Shown: positions 27,781-37,583 of the stretch, one piece after another | Layout of the letters: the number at the start of each line of letters is the position of its first letter | Position numbering within the stretch: the stretch's first letter is position 1 | Assembly: GCF_000772965.1 (NCBI RefSeq) | Contig: NZ_JPVQ01000004.1 | Location: 78,611 to 142,610 of the forward strand | Length of the DNA: 64,000 bases | Direction: 5' to 3' | From: Ureibacillus massiliensis 4400831 = CIP 108448 = CCUG 49529 | Lineage (GTDB): Bacteria > Bacillota > Bacilli > Bacillales_A > Planococcaceae | The notes under the pieces: generated by a model | The model's database searches: none | What the model was told of the DNA's origin: nothing | The model's input: only the letters and a program-made list of their open reading frames with translations | Position numbers and translations under genes: made by a program

Positions 27781-29156
27781 CATTTCAAATCTAATGGATA
27801 TACTGCAGGTCCCTCAATAACATTTCCATTTTTATCGAATCTTGATCCGTGACATGGACAATCCCATGTTTCATCCCCTTCATTCCATCGTGTTTTACAG
27901 CCTAAATGAGTGCATTTAGGTGCATCAATTCTAGTTAAATACCCCTCGGCTAAATTAGAAGTCATAAATCCGATTAAATTGAACATGCGTAACATAGTAA
28001 TACCAAATTGATTTCGGGATGGATGATAAATCTCTTCCGCTGGGTGTTTTACCTTTGTAATAGCACTTGAAATGATTTCACCAGCAACAAGGGAATTCGA
28101 TAATCCCCACTTGCGATAGCCTGTTGCAATATAGATGTTCGATTCATTTGCAGTAATTGGCCCAACATAAGGTATCGAGTCAGCGGTATCCGGATCTTGA
28201 GCACTCCAATGAAATTCAGGTTTAGGTAAATCAAATTTTGACATGACCTCATTTTCTAACGTGTCATAATATAATTGTGTATCTTCAACAGTACCAGCCT
28301 TATGAGAACTACCTCCATAAATAAAATAAGGCTGATTGTTAATAAGGGCAGTTCGGATTGTTCGGGAAGGACTATCAACAGATAAATATTGTCCTTTCAA
28401 TAGTTCCGTATTTTTAGTTGCAGTTAAGTAAGAACGTTCAATCGAAAGTTTAGCAATTTGCAAACCTTTAATGGCTTCAATCGGATAATGTGTTGCAAGT
28501 ACAAGATGATTAAATGATACTTCAAGCTCATCTTCTGTATAAATAGTATTATTGTCTGGCACTACCTTTGTGACTCTGGTATTTGAATAAAGATTTGCGC
28601 CTTCTTTTAATGCGAGTTTCGCAAAATGTAGTGTGAAATTTGTAGGATGAATTTGAGATGTATTTTCGATTTTGATTGCAGTGTTAATATCAAAAGGAAG
28701 CTCCGTTTCCAATGTTTCAAGCCCTGGGATATTGAGTAATTTATATGCTTCTAGCTCATCCTGAAGTTTCTGTTTTCCTTGATCAGTAGTTGAATATAAA
28801 TAGGAATCTACTTTTTGGAATATATCACTATTTACACTTTGTAATGCGGAATCAATGGCTTTTTGGTTAGCATCAAAGTAGGTTCTTGCTTCTTCTTCAG
28901 AAAATGATTTTAATAATTTTGCAAAGATTGCATCATGCTGAGGTGTTAACTTACCAGTTGAGTGACCTGTTGTAGCAATTGCTACAGAAGAGTTTGCTTC
29001 AAGAAGCACCACATTAACACCTTTTTTTGCAAGTAAATAGGCAGTATAGACACCCGTTAATCCTCCACCCACAATACAAACATCGCAATTGAGAGAAGTA
29101 GATAGTTTATTTAAAGATAATGGTTCAATTCCACTTAGCCAAAGAGAGTTTTGCAT
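27780..29156 (-). CDS. yhfW: FAD-dependent oxidoreductase with C-terminal Rieske domain (YhfW-like)
   Basis: The 458-residue protein starts with a DAO-type FAD domain ([21 protein letters not shown], then [20 protein letters not shown]). It ends with a Rieske [2Fe-2S] domain: CTHLGC about 20 residues before CPCHGSRFD, giving the two Cys-His ligand pairs. ATG 29156 lies six bases after a GGAGGC site; a longer ORF start at 29210 adds 18 residues without a site. The arrangement matches B. subtilis YhfW. The physiological substrate is unknown. It is transcribed toward ppaC and stands alone. Confidence 0.85.
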   Translation of the reverse strand: MQNSLWLSGIEPLSLNKLSTSLNCDVCIVGGGLTGVYTAYLLAKKGVNVVLLEANSSVAIATTGHSTGKLTPQHDAIFAKLLKSFSEEEARTYFDANQKAIDSALQSVNSDIFQKVDSYLYSTTDQGKQKLQDELEAYKLLNIPGLETLETELPFDINTAIKIENTSQIHPTNFTLHFAKLALKEGANLYSNTRVTKVVPDNNTIYTEDELEVSFNHLVLATHYPIEAIKGLQIAKLSIERSYLTATKNTELLKGQYLSVDSPSRTIRTALINNQPYFIYGGSSHKAGTVEDTQLYYDTLENEVMSKFDLPKPEFHWSAQDPDTADSIPYVGPITANESNIYIATGYRKWGLSNSLVAGEIISSAITKVKHPAEEIYHPSRNQFGITMLRMFNLIGFMTSNLAEGYLTRIDAPKCTHLGCKTRWNEGDETWDCPCHGSRFDKNGNVIEGPAVYPLDLK

Positions 29157-29384
29157 AAATTGCCTCCAATATATATTCTTTTTAGAAGTATTGGAAAATG
29201 TTGAGTACATTATTCAATGTTGTGTATAAGAACTCACTTTTAAAGAGAAAGAAAAATTAAATTAAATGCCAAAGTATCATCTATTTAAAACTATTTTGGT
29301 AGCATAAATATATTTAGATGAGCACTTTTATTGAACTATAGTAAGTGAATTCCGTAGAATAAGAAAAAAAGGAGAAGTGACCCT

Positions 29385-30092
29385 ATGAAAGTAGAAGTTT
29401 GGTCAGATTACGTTTGTCCTTTTTGTTATATTGGAAAACGTCAATTAGAAAAAGCATTAAAAGATACAGGTTATGAAGGTCAAATTGAAGTTGAATATAA
29501 AAGCTTTCTATTAGATCCTACAACACCAATAGATGCGGATGAGTCCGTATATTCTTCGTTAGCAAAAAAATTTGGAGTATCCGTAGATGAAGCTAAAAAT
29601 ATGACGAAAAACGTTGCGAACCGTGCGAAAGAGGTAGGTCTCGAATACGATTTTGATATTATGAAAACAGCGAATACAGTAGCTGCACATAGATTAGCTA
29701 AGTGGGCAGATACAAAGGGAAAAGGTTCTGAAATGAGCGAACGTCTATTACAGGCCTATTTTTCAGAGGGTCAGGCAATTGGTAAACGAGATGTGTTACT
29801 AAAGCTAGTTGAAGAGCTTGGTTTAGATACGAAGGAAGCAACCGACATATTAGAAGGTGAGCAGTACGCTAAAGATGTAGAACAAGATATTATAGAAGCA
29901 CAAACACTAGGTGTAAGAGGGGTACCATTTTTTGTATTTGATAATAAATACGGTATTTCAGGTGCTCAACCTCAACCAGTATTTGAAAAAACGATTGAAA
30001 AAGTAGCTAGTGAGGCCGGTTTAAAGCCGAAGTTAAAAATGGTTGGTAATGATAACGGTGCTATTTGTACAGACGATCATTGTGATTTTTAA
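29385..30092 (+). CDS. DsbA-family thiol oxidoreductase (FrnE-like)
   Basis: The 235-residue cytoplasmic protein has a thioredoxin-fold DsbA domain: VEVWSDYVCPFCYIGKRQLEKAL gives the CPFC active site at about residue 11. The helical insert follows, then VRGVPFFVFDNKYGISGAQP with the cis-Pro. The C-terminal tail ends in a Cys-X5-Cys pair (AICTDDHCDF), which could bind metal or act as a resolving pair. It resembles FrnE and YwbO-type proteins. No signal peptide is present. GGAG precedes ATG 29385. It ends in an unusually long hairpin. Confidence 0.87.
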   Translation: MKVEVWSDYVCPFCYIGKRQLEKALKDTGYEGQIEVEYKSFLLDPTTPIDADESVYSSLAKKFGVSVDEAKNMTKNVANRAKEVGLEYDFDIMKTANTVAAHRLAKWADTKGKGSEMSERLLQAYFSEGQAIGKRDVLLKLVEELGLDTKEATDILEGEQYAKDVEQDIIEAQTLGVRGVPFFVFDNKYGISGAQPQPVFEKTIEKVASEAGLKPKLKMVGNDNGAICTDDHCDF

Positions 30093-30096
30093 CTAA

Positions 30097-30181
30097 AAAA
30101 TCCCCCATGAAAATGAACTGCTCCCCAATTGTTAGATGGTCTAACTTTAAGGGGTCACTTCAAAATTTCGTTGGGGGATTT
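30097..30181. repeat. Near-perfect 85-nt hairpin, likely bidirectional terminator
   Basis: Nested inverted repeats cover the whole segment: AAATCCCCCA / TGGGGGATTT outside, then GAACTGCTCCCC with GGGGTCACTTC, then TTGTTAGA with TCTAACTTTA inside, and a tiny loop near 30138. T runs lie on both sides, and two genes converge here. The arm sequence looks like an insertion-sequence end. Confidence 0.85.
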
Positions 30182-30283
30182 ATTTTATTTAATGCATTGT
30201 ACAGATACAAGGTGTTATTATGTAGGAATTTAAATGTCGAAATGAATATTTTCATGACATTTCTCATAAATTGTAGATAAACC

Positions 30284-30808
30284 CTATAGAGGGTAAATTT
30301 CCAAATCGATGTAAACGTCTACATTTTCACCGATTAAAAAACTACCAGATTCTAAAATTTTATTATAGCGTAAATTAAAATCATATCGATTTATTGAAGA
30401 GTTAGCAGTAAAACCATAAGTATCCTGCCCCCAAGGATTCTTAACTTGCCCAGTACATTCAACAAAAAAAGTTGTAGGTTTTGTAATATCTTTTATTGTC
30501 AAATCTCCAATAAGGTTAAATGTAGAGTCTGTTAATCTTTCAATTTTTGATGAGTTGAATTTTATTTTTGGAAAACGATCTGCATCAAAAAAGTCTGCAG
30601 AAATTAAATGTTTATCTCGGCTTTGATCACTTGTCGATAAACTTGGAACATCGATATCAAAAGATATAAATACATCTTCTAAGCTTTCAATAGACTTTGT
30701 TTTAATGATGGCTGAGTAAGAACCAAAAACACCATTAACATTTGCAATACCCATATGTTTTACCGTAAATGAAATTGCTGAATGAGGAAAATCGATTGCA
30801 TAATCCAT
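30284..30808 (-). CDS. YceI-family lipocalin-like protein
   Basis: The 174-residue protein matches the YceI fold, an extended lipocalin-like barrel that binds isoprenoid or other long hydrophobic molecules. The start reads FPHSAISFTVKHMGIANVNG. Later segments are DQSRDKHLISADFFDADRFP, GDLTIKDITKPTTFFVE and the C-terminal IGENVDVYIDLEI. Unlike many proteobacterial members it has no signal peptide, so it is probably cytoplasmic. GGAGGTG precedes the ATG. An HxlR regulator lies divergently upstream and may control it. Confidence 0.87.
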   Translation of the reverse strand: MDYAIDFPHSAISFTVKHMGIANVNGVFGSYSAIIKTKSIESLEDVFISFDIDVPSLSTSDQSRDKHLISADFFDADRFPKIKFNSSKIERLTDSTFNLIGDLTIKDITKPTTFFVECTGQVKNPWGQDTYGFTANSSINRYDFNLRYNKILESGSFLIGENVDVYIDLEIYPL

Positions 30809-30993
30809 GAATTTGACACCTCCAATCGAATTCTCTTGTTACCTAATAATATCTTAACAAGGAAAAATATACAATAATAGTAAATATCCAAGAATTAAGT
30901 TACTTTTCGTAGCTAAATTTTAAATGGTACACTAAAAAACAGGACGATAAGAGTGAGTCTACTTTCTAAAATTAAATCTAGAGGTGTTATATC

Positions 30994-31302
30994 ATGAAAG
31001 AGGTATGTATATGTCCACGTTTTTCAAAAGCTATGGACTTGTTAGGAAAGCGTTGGACTACTTTAATATTGTATCAATTATTGGAAGGTCCTCAAAGATT
31101 TAACGAAATTGAATCCTCTTTACCAATTAGTGGCCGGCTGTTGTCAGAACGCTTAAAAGAATTAGAAAAAGAAAATATTGTTGAGCGAAAAGTATATTCA
31201 GAAGTACCTATTAGGGTGGAATATTCCTTAACGGATAAGGGGAAAGCACTTGAAGGAGCAATTCGAGAAGTAGAAAAATGGTCAAAAATATGGATAAATT
31301 AA
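30994..31302 (+). CDS. HxlR-family winged-helix transcriptional regulator
   Basis: This is a 102-residue HxlR protein of typical length. The conserved Cys near the N-terminus (EVCICPRFSKAMDLLGKRWT) may be redox-sensing. The helix-turn-helix region ISGRLLSERLKELEKENIVE and the wing VEYSLTDKGKALEG are clear. Family members often respond to aldehydes or disulfide stress. It is divergent from the YceI gene across 185 bases and near a DsbA-family gene, so a thiol- or hydrophobic-compound-linked role is a reasonable guess only. The ATG has an AGAGGTG site upstream. Confidence 0.9.
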   Translation: MKEVCICPRFSKAMDLLGKRWTTLILYQLLEGPQRFNEIESSLPISGRLLSERLKELEKENIVERKVYSEVPIRVEYSLTDKGKALEGAIREVEKWSKIWIN

Positions 31303-31377
31303 AGTGTATAGCCACTTGCCAAAAAGCTTTCAATTTCCCATACTAAGTATGTACGTTTAGTAGAAAGGATTTTCAAT

Positions 31378-32289
31378 ATGACTATACAAAAGTGGGCTAA
31401 TGATTTGGCTCAATTAATGAATCCAAAAAATATTAAGACAAATGAGTTATTAAAGAAATATACGATGACAAAACTTGGCGGGGCAGCAGATGTGTTTGTA
31501 ATGCCTGAAACAGAAGAAGAAGCCAGTGCTATTGTAAAATATGCCTATGATCATCATATACCGCTATTAATGCTTGGAAATGGTTCAAATATGGTTGTTC
31601 GAGATGGTGGTGTAAGAGGGATTGTCATCACATTTTCAAAATTAAATGAAATTCGAGTGGATGGAAACCAAATATATGCTCAAAGCGGAGCTTTAATAAA
31701 AGATGTTTCAAAGATAGCAGCGAATGAAAGCTTAACGGGCTTCGAATTTGCTTGTGGGATTCCAGGCTCCGTTGGTGGAGCAATGGCGATGAATGCAGGA
31801 GCTTATGGCGGGGAAATCAAAGATATCATCGTATCATCAACTGTGTTAACAAAAGAAGGAAAAATAATCGTACTATCAAAAGAAGAGCTCGATTTACGCT
31901 ATCGACACAGCATCATAACTCAAGAAGGTTATTTTGTTCTTTCTTCAATTTTTGAGCTTAAAAAGGGAAATAAGGAAGAAATTGATGCAAAAATTGCAGA
32001 TTTAACATATAAACGAGAATCAAAACAACCTTTAGAATACCCATCAGCCGGTAGTGTATTTAAACGTCCCCCTGGCTATTTCGCCGGAAAGCTCATTCAA
32101 GACAGTGGATTACAGGGCAAGGGAGTCGGTGATGCCGAAGTCTCTCTAAAGCATGCGGGATTCATTATTAATAAAGGGAATGCAACAGCAACAGATTATA
32201 TAAATACGATTAAAATGGTTCAAAAGGAAGTAAAAGAAAAATTTGGTGTTGAATTAGAGCTAGAAGTTAAAATTGTTGGTGAAGACTAG
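31378..32289 (+). CDS. murB: UDP-N-acetylenolpyruvoylglucosamine reductase
   Basis: This 303-residue FAD enzyme reduces UDP-GlcNAc-enolpyruvate to UDP-MurNAc. The FAD-binding N-terminal domain shows TKLGGAADVFVMPETEEEA and the flavin loop GNGSNMVVRDGG. The ACGIPGSVGGAMAMNAGAYG segment follows near residue 125. The C-terminal domain has the catalytic serine in PSAGSVFKRPPG, and the type II (Gram-positive) end. The gene stands apart from the mur cluster at 51-53 kb. AAAGGA precedes the ATG, and a terminator follows. Confidence 0.96.
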   Translation: MTIQKWANDLAQLMNPKNIKTNELLKKYTMTKLGGAADVFVMPETEEEASAIVKYAYDHHIPLLMLGNGSNMVVRDGGVRGIVITFSKLNEIRVDGNQIYAQSGALIKDVSKIAANESLTGFEFACGIPGSVGGAMAMNAGAYGGEIKDIIVSSTVLTKEGKIIVLSKEELDLRYRHSIITQEGYFVLSSIFELKKGNKEEIDAKIADLTYKRESKQPLEYPSAGSVFKRPPGYFAGKLIQDSGLQGKGVGDAEVSLKHAGFIINKGNATATDYINTIKMVQKEVKEKFGVELELEVKIVGED

Positions 32290-32295
32290 TATGTT

Positions 32296-32330
32296 AAAAA
32301 GCGCCTTTCGTGTAAGCGAGGGCGCTTTAA
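32296..32330 (+). terminator. Rho-independent terminator after murB
   Basis: AAAGCGCC pairs with GGCGCTTT, extended inward by TTCG/CGAG, with a short T tail. Confidence 0.82.
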
Positions 32331-32367
32331 ATACATATAGGAAAATTGATTACATAAGGAGTTTAAA

Positions 32368-33147
32368 ATGAAGTTTATTTCGTGGAATGTAAATGGTATT
32401 AGAGCTTGTTTAACGAAAGGTTTTCTAGATTACTTTAATGAAGTTGATGCGGATTTTTTCTGTATACAAGAAACAAAGTGTCAGGATGGACAAGTACAGC
32501 TTGAACTTGATGGATATCATCAGTTTTGGAATTATGCTCAAAAAAAAGGGTATTCAGGAACAGCTATTTTCACAAAACATCAACCAAATCATGTAAAATA
32601 TGGCGTGGGGGATGAGGAAGAGGAGCAGGAAGGACGTATCATTACATTAGAATATAATGACTTTTATTTGGTAAATGTGTATACACCTAACTCTCAAAGA
32701 GATTTAGCGAGATTGCCCTATCGATTAAATTGGGAAGAGAAATTAGCGAATTATTTAATCAGCTTAAATCAACAGAAACCAGTCGTCTATTGTGGTGATT
32801 TAAATGTTGCACATGAAGAAATAGATTTGAAAAATGCTAAAGCGAATATGGGGAACTCAGGTTTTACAGTAGAAGAAAGAGAAAAAATGAGCCGATTATT
32901 ATCATCGGGATTTGTCGATTCATTTCGTTATTTAAATCCAACTAAAACAGATTCATATACGTGGTGGTCCTATATGAATAAAGTAAGAGAGCGAAATATT
33001 GGATGGAGAATTGATTATTATATTGTCTCTGAGCAATTAAAAGACCAAATTGAGGAAGTGGATATACATTCGAATATTTACGGTAGCGATCATTGTCCAA
33101 TTCTTTTAAAATTAGATTTAAATAATAGGAAATTAAATAATAATTAA
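32368..33147 (+). CDS. exoA: Exodeoxyribonuclease III / AP endonuclease
   Basis: This 259-residue EEP-family nuclease acts in base-excision repair, cleaving abasic sites and degrading 3' ends. Motifs in order are MKFISWNVNGIRACL, the metal-binding Glu in FCIQETKCQ, LVNVYTPNSQR, the CGDLNVAHEEIDL catalytic Asp/Asn pair, WWSYMNKVRERNIGWRIDYY, and the terminal GSDHCPILLKLDL with the catalytic Asp-His. AAGGAG precedes the ATG. It is closely related to Bacillus ExoA and is separated from murB by a terminator. Confidence 0.96.
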   Translation: MKFISWNVNGIRACLTKGFLDYFNEVDADFFCIQETKCQDGQVQLELDGYHQFWNYAQKKGYSGTAIFTKHQPNHVKYGVGDEEEEQEGRIITLEYNDFYLVNVYTPNSQRDLARLPYRLNWEEKLANYLISLNQQKPVVYCGDLNVAHEEIDLKNAKANMGNSGFTVEEREKMSRLLSSGFVDSFRYLNPTKTDSYTWWSYMNKVRERNIGWRIDYYIVSEQLKDQIEEVDIHSNIYGSDHCPILLKLDLNNRKLNNN

Positions 33148-33220
33148 ATGAAATACGTTTAATTCGAATCGTAAAAAACGATATTTAAAATGTTATTGCC
33201 TACGAGAGGTGGTCAAAAGA

Positions 33221-35608
33221 ATGTCAACGGAAGCTATAAAGAAGAAAAAACCGAAAAGAATTATAGATTGGATAATTTGGGCAGTTGGTATATTAATTAT
33301 ATTAGGTGGTCTAATTGTAGTTGGGATACATTTTTATGTTGCAAGCTCATTACCTAAAATTGAAGGCGACGTCGTTGTAGAAATATTGGATGAGGATGTA
33401 ACTGTGACACGTGATGGTCATGGTGTTCCACATATATCTGCTAAGACAGAAGCCGATTTATATCGCGCGCAAGGATATGTACAAGCCCAAGACAGACTAT
33501 TTCAAATGGATTTAGCAAGAAGACAAGCTAGTGGAACACTTGCAGAAGTCGTTGGAGAAACAGCAATTGAGTCTGATAAGTTATTCCGTACATTTAGCTT
33601 AAGAAATGCAGCTGAAAAGTCTTGGGAAACATATGATGATGAAACGAAACAAATTCTAGAATGGTTTGCAGAAGGTGTAAATGCTTATATCAATGAAGGG
33701 AAATTAACTTATGAGTTTGCACTACTTGGATATAAACCAGAAGAATGGACACCAATAGATTCGCTAACCATTGGGAAATACATGGCCTATGATTTAGGTG
33801 GGACTTGGAAATTGCAGGCATTTAATCATTGGGCTATGCAAAACCTAACTGAAGAAGAAGCGAAGGAACTGTTAGTAAAATATCCTGAAGGTGCACCATC
33901 CATTATTGAAGCAAATTTAAATAATTCTGTAAAAGTAGCTGGAGAATTTAATACAGAGTTATTACCAAATGAATTTAATGGTAGTAACAACTGGGTTATA
34001 TCTGGTGAAAAAACTGAAACAGGGAAGCCTTTACTAGCAAATGACCCTCATCTTAGTCTAGGCACTCCCTCTATCTGGTATGAAATGCATTTACAGTCAC
34101 CTGAACAAAATGTTAGTGGAGTAATTTTTGCAGGCGTTCCAGGTATTATTTTAGGTCATAACGAATCTATTGCTTGGGGAGTTACGAATGTCGGTCCAGA
34201 TGTTCAAGATTTATATATTGAAATCCCAAACCCAGAAAATCCAACTCAATTCAAGTATGACGGAAAATGGGAAGATGCAGAAGTTCGAAATGAACCGATT
34301 AAAGTTAAAAATGGAGAAACAATTGATTTTGAAGTTGTTGTAACAAGACATGGCCCGGTTATATCGGATTATATGTTTGGAGAAGAAACACCAGATGCTG
34401 TTTTCTCTATGCAATGGACAGCGTTAGAGCCAACCCATGAATTTCGTGCAATCTTAGGTTTTAACAAAGCTACAAACTGGGATGAGTTTGAAGAAGCTTT
34501 AGAGGACTTTAAAGCACCAGCGCAAAACTTTGTATTTGCATCAACCGACGGAACTATTGCATATAAGGCAGTAGGAAATATACCGATTCGTAAGTCTGGG
34601 GAAGGGGAATTACCTGTACCTGGAGATTCATCTGAATATGGATGGGAAGGATATATTCCATTTGATGAATTACCTTCTGTCATTAATCCTGAGGAAGGTT
34701 ATATTGTTACTGCTAATAACGAAGTAATAGGAGAAGAATATCCATACCATATTGCAAACTATTGGGCGCCACCATATCGTTATGAAAGAATCGTTGAATT
34801 GATAGAATCTGTTGATGGGTCAGAAACAAAGTTAACTTCAAATGACATGAAAGCAATTCAATCAGATAAAAAAAATTTTTATGCAGAAGAATTTTTACCT
34901 CATATTCTTGAAACATTAAAGAAAATGGATACAGAAGGTAAGTATGAAGAAATCATTACACTTCTTGAAGAATGGGAAATGTTTGATAATAAGGATGAGG
35001 CAGCACCATTAGTATTTAATCTACTGATGGATAATGTGCAGAAAACATTATACGATGGTAAACTGCCAGAAGATATCTATGAGTTGATGCCAGCAAAATA
35101 TCAAGTGACTGATCAACTATTAAGAGATGCGTATGCAGGAAATCCAGGTGTGTGGGTTACAGAAGCTGGTGGAATCGATCAAGTTATATTTGATTCATTT
35201 GAAATAACAATAACGGATATAAAATCAAAATATGGAACAAAAGCTTCAAAATGGACATGGGGTAGCTATAATAAGCTAACATTTGATCATCCCTTATCTG
35301 CTGCATCCGATTTTCTTGCACAATATATCAATCCAAGTAAACAATCAGTTGGTGGCTCTAGAATTACTGTACAAGCTGCAGGTAATGATGGGCAAGGGAA
35401 TGTGAACCATGGTGCGTCATGGAGATTCGTTGTTGATTTAAATGATTTATCTCACTCCTTCCAATTGGTTGCTCCTGGTCAGAGTGGTCATGTTAAATCG
35501 AAATGGTATGATGATCAAAGTGCAGATTGGGTTTATGGTCGATACCATCAAACGAATATTGATGGGAACTTAATTAAAACCTATGAATTAATATTGAAAT
35601 CACAGTGA
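33221..35608 (+). CDS. Penicillin acylase-family Ntn hydrolase, membrane-anchored
   Basis: The 795-residue precursor has a cytoplasmic Lys-rich N-terminus (KKKKPKR), a TM helix at about residues 18-42 and an extracellular body. The alpha-chain is followed by the autoproteolysis site before Ser in NGSNNWVISG at about residue 254; this serine becomes the catalytic N-terminus of the beta-chain. Later segments SVGGSRITVQAAGNDGQG and ASWRFVVDLND are typical of the family. Substrates range from beta-lactams to N-acyl homoserine lactones; here it is unknown. ATG 33221 follows GAGAGGTGG at the right distance; the GTG at 33209 overlaps that site. Confidence 0.88.
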   Translation: MSTEAIKKKKPKRIIDWIIWAVGILIILGGLIVVGIHFYVASSLPKIEGDVVVEILDEDVTVTRDGHGVPHISAKTEADLYRAQGYVQAQDRLFQMDLARRQASGTLAEVVGETAIESDKLFRTFSLRNAAEKSWETYDDETKQILEWFAEGVNAYINEGKLTYEFALLGYKPEEWTPIDSLTIGKYMAYDLGGTWKLQAFNHWAMQNLTEEEAKELLVKYPEGAPSIIEANLNNSVKVAGEFNTELLPNEFNGSNNWVISGEKTETGKPLLANDPHLSLGTPSIWYEMHLQSPEQNVSGVIFAGVPGIILGHNESIAWGVTNVGPDVQDLYIEIPNPENPTQFKYDGKWEDAEVRNEPIKVKNGETIDFEVVVTRHGPVISDYMFGEETPDAVFSMQWTALEPTHEFRAILGFNKATNWDEFEEALEDFKAPAQNFVFASTDGTIAYKAVGNIPIRKSGEGELPVPGDSSEYGWEGYIPFDELPSVINPEEGYIVTANNEVIGEEYPYHIANYWAPPYRYERIVELIESVDGSETKLTSNDMKAIQSDKKNFYAEEFLPHILETLKKMDTEGKYEEIITLLEEWEMFDNKDEAAPLVFNLLMDNVQKTLYDGKLPEDIYELMPAKYQVTDQLLRDAYAGNPGVWVTEAGGIDQVIFDSFEITITDIKSKYGTKASKWTWGSYNKLTFDHPLSAASDFLAQYINPSKQSVGGSRITVQAAGNDGQGNVNHGASWRFVVDLNDLSHSFQLVAPGQSGHVKSKWYDDQSADWVYGRYHQTNIDGNLIKTYELILKSQ

Positions 35609-35723
35609 AATCAAATGTTTACTAATTGATGCATTATTTATTTCGATTTTCCATTGTAATAATTGATTATTCGTTTTATGATTAATTCACTAGAAATATT
35701 ATTTATGGAGCGATTTTTCAATT

Positions 35724-36005
35724 ATGACAGAGCCAATTTTAGTCAATGTAACCGAAGAAATAGTTCATGGTCTTGTTAGATTTTTATTATTCGGTCCAGA
35801 ATATCAAACATTTTGTCATTGCGAAAAATGTGAGATGGAAATAGCAGCTTACACGCTGAATAGATTACCATCAAACTATGTGTCAACGGCTGAAGCAAGA
35901 GAAGAAGTGTATAATAAGCTGAATAATCCGATATACATTAGCTTGTTAAATAAGGAAATCATAAGAGCCATTTATGCAGTTGGAAAAAGTCAGAATCATT
36001 CCTAA
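35724..36005 (+). CDS. comFB: ComFB-family protein
   Basis: This 93-residue protein carries the ComFB core: CHCEKCEMEIAAYTLNRLPS, then NYVSTAEAREEVYNKL. The CxxC cluster resembles a metal site. In B. subtilis comFB lies in the late-competence comF operon. ComFB proteins elsewhere have been reported as cyclic-dinucleotide binding, which I recall but cannot test here. In this window it is not beside comFA or comFC but stands between the penicillin-acylase-like gene and mntR, so it is an orphan copy. The start ATG 35724 has a weak GGAG site about 14 bases upstream. Confidence 0.82.
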   Translation: MTEPILVNVTEEIVHGLVRFLLFGPEYQTFCHCEKCEMEIAAYTLNRLPSNYVSTAEAREEVYNKLNNPIYISLLNKEIIRAIYAVGKSQNHS

Positions 36006-36042
36006 CCTAAGATGGTTTAATTAATATAAAGTGATATATGGG

Positions 36043-36079
36043 GGGTGTTCAGAAAATAATAATTTCTGGGCACCCTTTG
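36043..36079 (+). terminator. Rho-independent terminator after comFB
   Basis: GGGTGTTCAGAAA pairs with TTTCTGGGCACCC (G-U pair included) and is followed by TTTG. Confidence 0.82.
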
Positions 36080-36220
36080 TATGTTGTTATTAAAATTTTT
36101 AATATGAGTGAACAACAGATTATTAGCGAATATCAATAATGGATATGTCGTGAAATATTACCTTTTTACGTAAGGTTGTAGTAAACTTAAAAGTAAGATT
36201 TTGAAAGTGAGGGGTCGTTT

Positions 36221-36631
36221 ATGCCAACACCTAGTATGGAGGACCATATCGAACAAATTTATTTACTAATAGAAAATAAAGGATATGCGCGGGTGTCTGA
36301 CATAGCAGAAGCATTATCAGTTTTACCTTCCTCAGTTACAAAAATGGTCCAAAAGTTAGATAAAGATGGCTATTTAGTATACGAAAAATATAGAGGGTTA
36401 ACACTTACATCAAAAGGGGAAAGACTAGGTAAACGACTAGTAAAGAGGCATGAACTACTCGAACAATTTCTTCGTTTAATTGGTGTGGATGAAGAACTTA
36501 TATATGCGGATGTTGAAGGTATTGAACATCATTTGAGCTGGAATTCTATAGACAGAATTGCTGATCTAGTACAACTATTAGAAGAAGATGCTGAGTTAGT
36601 AAAAAAGCTTGAAGAGATGAAAGCTCAATAA
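36221..36631 (+). CDS. mntR: Manganese-responsive DtxR-family regulator MntR
   Basis: This 136-residue regulator is a close match to Bacillus MntR and lacks the SH3 domain of larger DtxR proteins. All manganese ligands known from B. subtilis are present by position: Asp8, Glu11, His77, Glu99, Glu102 and His103. The winged helix spans about residues 22-60 ([22 protein letters not shown]). With Mn bound it represses manganese uptake genes and may activate efflux. No mntH or mntABC is in this window. AGTGAGGGG precedes the ATG. The next gene, cvfB, starts 28 bases later and is probably in the same transcript. Confidence 0.95.
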   Translation: MPTPSMEDHIEQIYLLIENKGYARVSDIAEALSVLPSSVTKMVQKLDKDGYLVYEKYRGLTLTSKGERLGKRLVKRHELLEQFLRLIGVDEELIYADVEGIEHHLSWNSIDRIADLVQLLEEDAELVKKLEEMKAQ

Positions 36632-36659
36632 CTTGTTTAAGAGGAGAAGGAAATAACAC

Positions 36660-37514
36660 ATGTTAGAACTAAAATCAGGTGAAGTTGTCGAACTTACTGT
36701 ATTAGAAGAACAGGATTCACGTTTTATGTTAACAAATGGCGAATTAGAAATTCCATTAAATCGTTCGGAAGTCCAACAACCTCTTCAAAGAGGAGATCGT
36801 ATTAAGGTATTTCTATTTGCAGATCGTCGAGGAAACCTACAAGCAACAACTGCCCTACCGAAGATAACGCAAGGCGAGTATGGTTGGGCACGTGTGATAA
36901 AGGTATCTAAAGAAGGTGCATATGTAGATATAGGCTCGACACGTGAGGTTTTAATCAAATCAGAGGACTTGCCACCTTTAAATAATCTGTGGCCAGAAGT
37001 AGGCGATGAGCTTTATACAACGTTGCGAATCGATCGTAATGGTGATTTATTTGGACGTTTAATTACAGAAGAGAAAGTTAATGAACTGTACGAAGGTGCA
37101 GTAGGGGATTTGCATAATAAAAATATAAAAGCTAGACCCTATCGTTTATTACCAGTAGGTTCTTTCCTACTTGGAATAGATAATCCTTATCGTATTTTTG
37201 TGCATAATTCGGAAATGGAATCCGAACCAAGATTAGGTCAAGAAGTGACGATTCGAGTGATCGATGTGAAGGAAGATGGATCATTAAATGGTTCAATGCT
37301 ACCTAGAAAACACGAAAGACTTAGTTCAGATGCAGAACAGATATTAGAGTATTTAAATAGTGTGGGTGGAAAAATGCCTTTTAGTGACAAATCCACGCCA
37401 GAAGAAATATTAGAAATGTTTAAAATGAGTAAAGGCGCCTTCAAACGTGCACTTGGATCATTAATGAAGGCTGGAAAAATACAACAAAAGGATGGCTGGA
37501 CAGAGCTCCAGTAA
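36660..37514 (+). CDS. cvfB: CvfB-family S1 RNA-binding protein
   Basis: The 284-residue protein has the CvfB/YitL layout: tandem S1-like beta-barrel domains (about 1-60, 65-135 and 140-215) and a C-terminal winged helix (ILEMFKMSKGAFKRALGSLMKAGKI). The segment YGWARVIKVSKEGAYVDIG is a canonical S1 strand pattern. In Staphylococcus aureus CvfB binds RNA and affects virulence gene expression. It follows mntR with a 28-base gap and has GAGGAGAAGG before its ATG. No catalytic residues are expected. Confidence 0.9.
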   Translation: MLELKSGEVVELTVLEEQDSRFMLTNGELEIPLNRSEVQQPLQRGDRIKVFLFADRRGNLQATTALPKITQGEYGWARVIKVSKEGAYVDIGSTREVLIKSEDLPPLNNLWPEVGDELYTTLRIDRNGDLFGRLITEEKVNELYEGAVGDLHNKNIKARPYRLLPVGSFLLGIDNPYRIFVHNSEMESEPRLGQEVTIRVIDVKEDGSLNGSMLPRKHERLSSDAEQILEYLNSVGGKMPFSDKSTPEEILEMFKMSKGAFKRALGSLMKAGKIQQKDGWTELQ

Positions 37515-37583
37515 TAGTTGATGCAAATTAATTAAACTCCTGTTTTTAGTATGGTATATTTTAGGCAAAGGGGGAGAAGTAAA

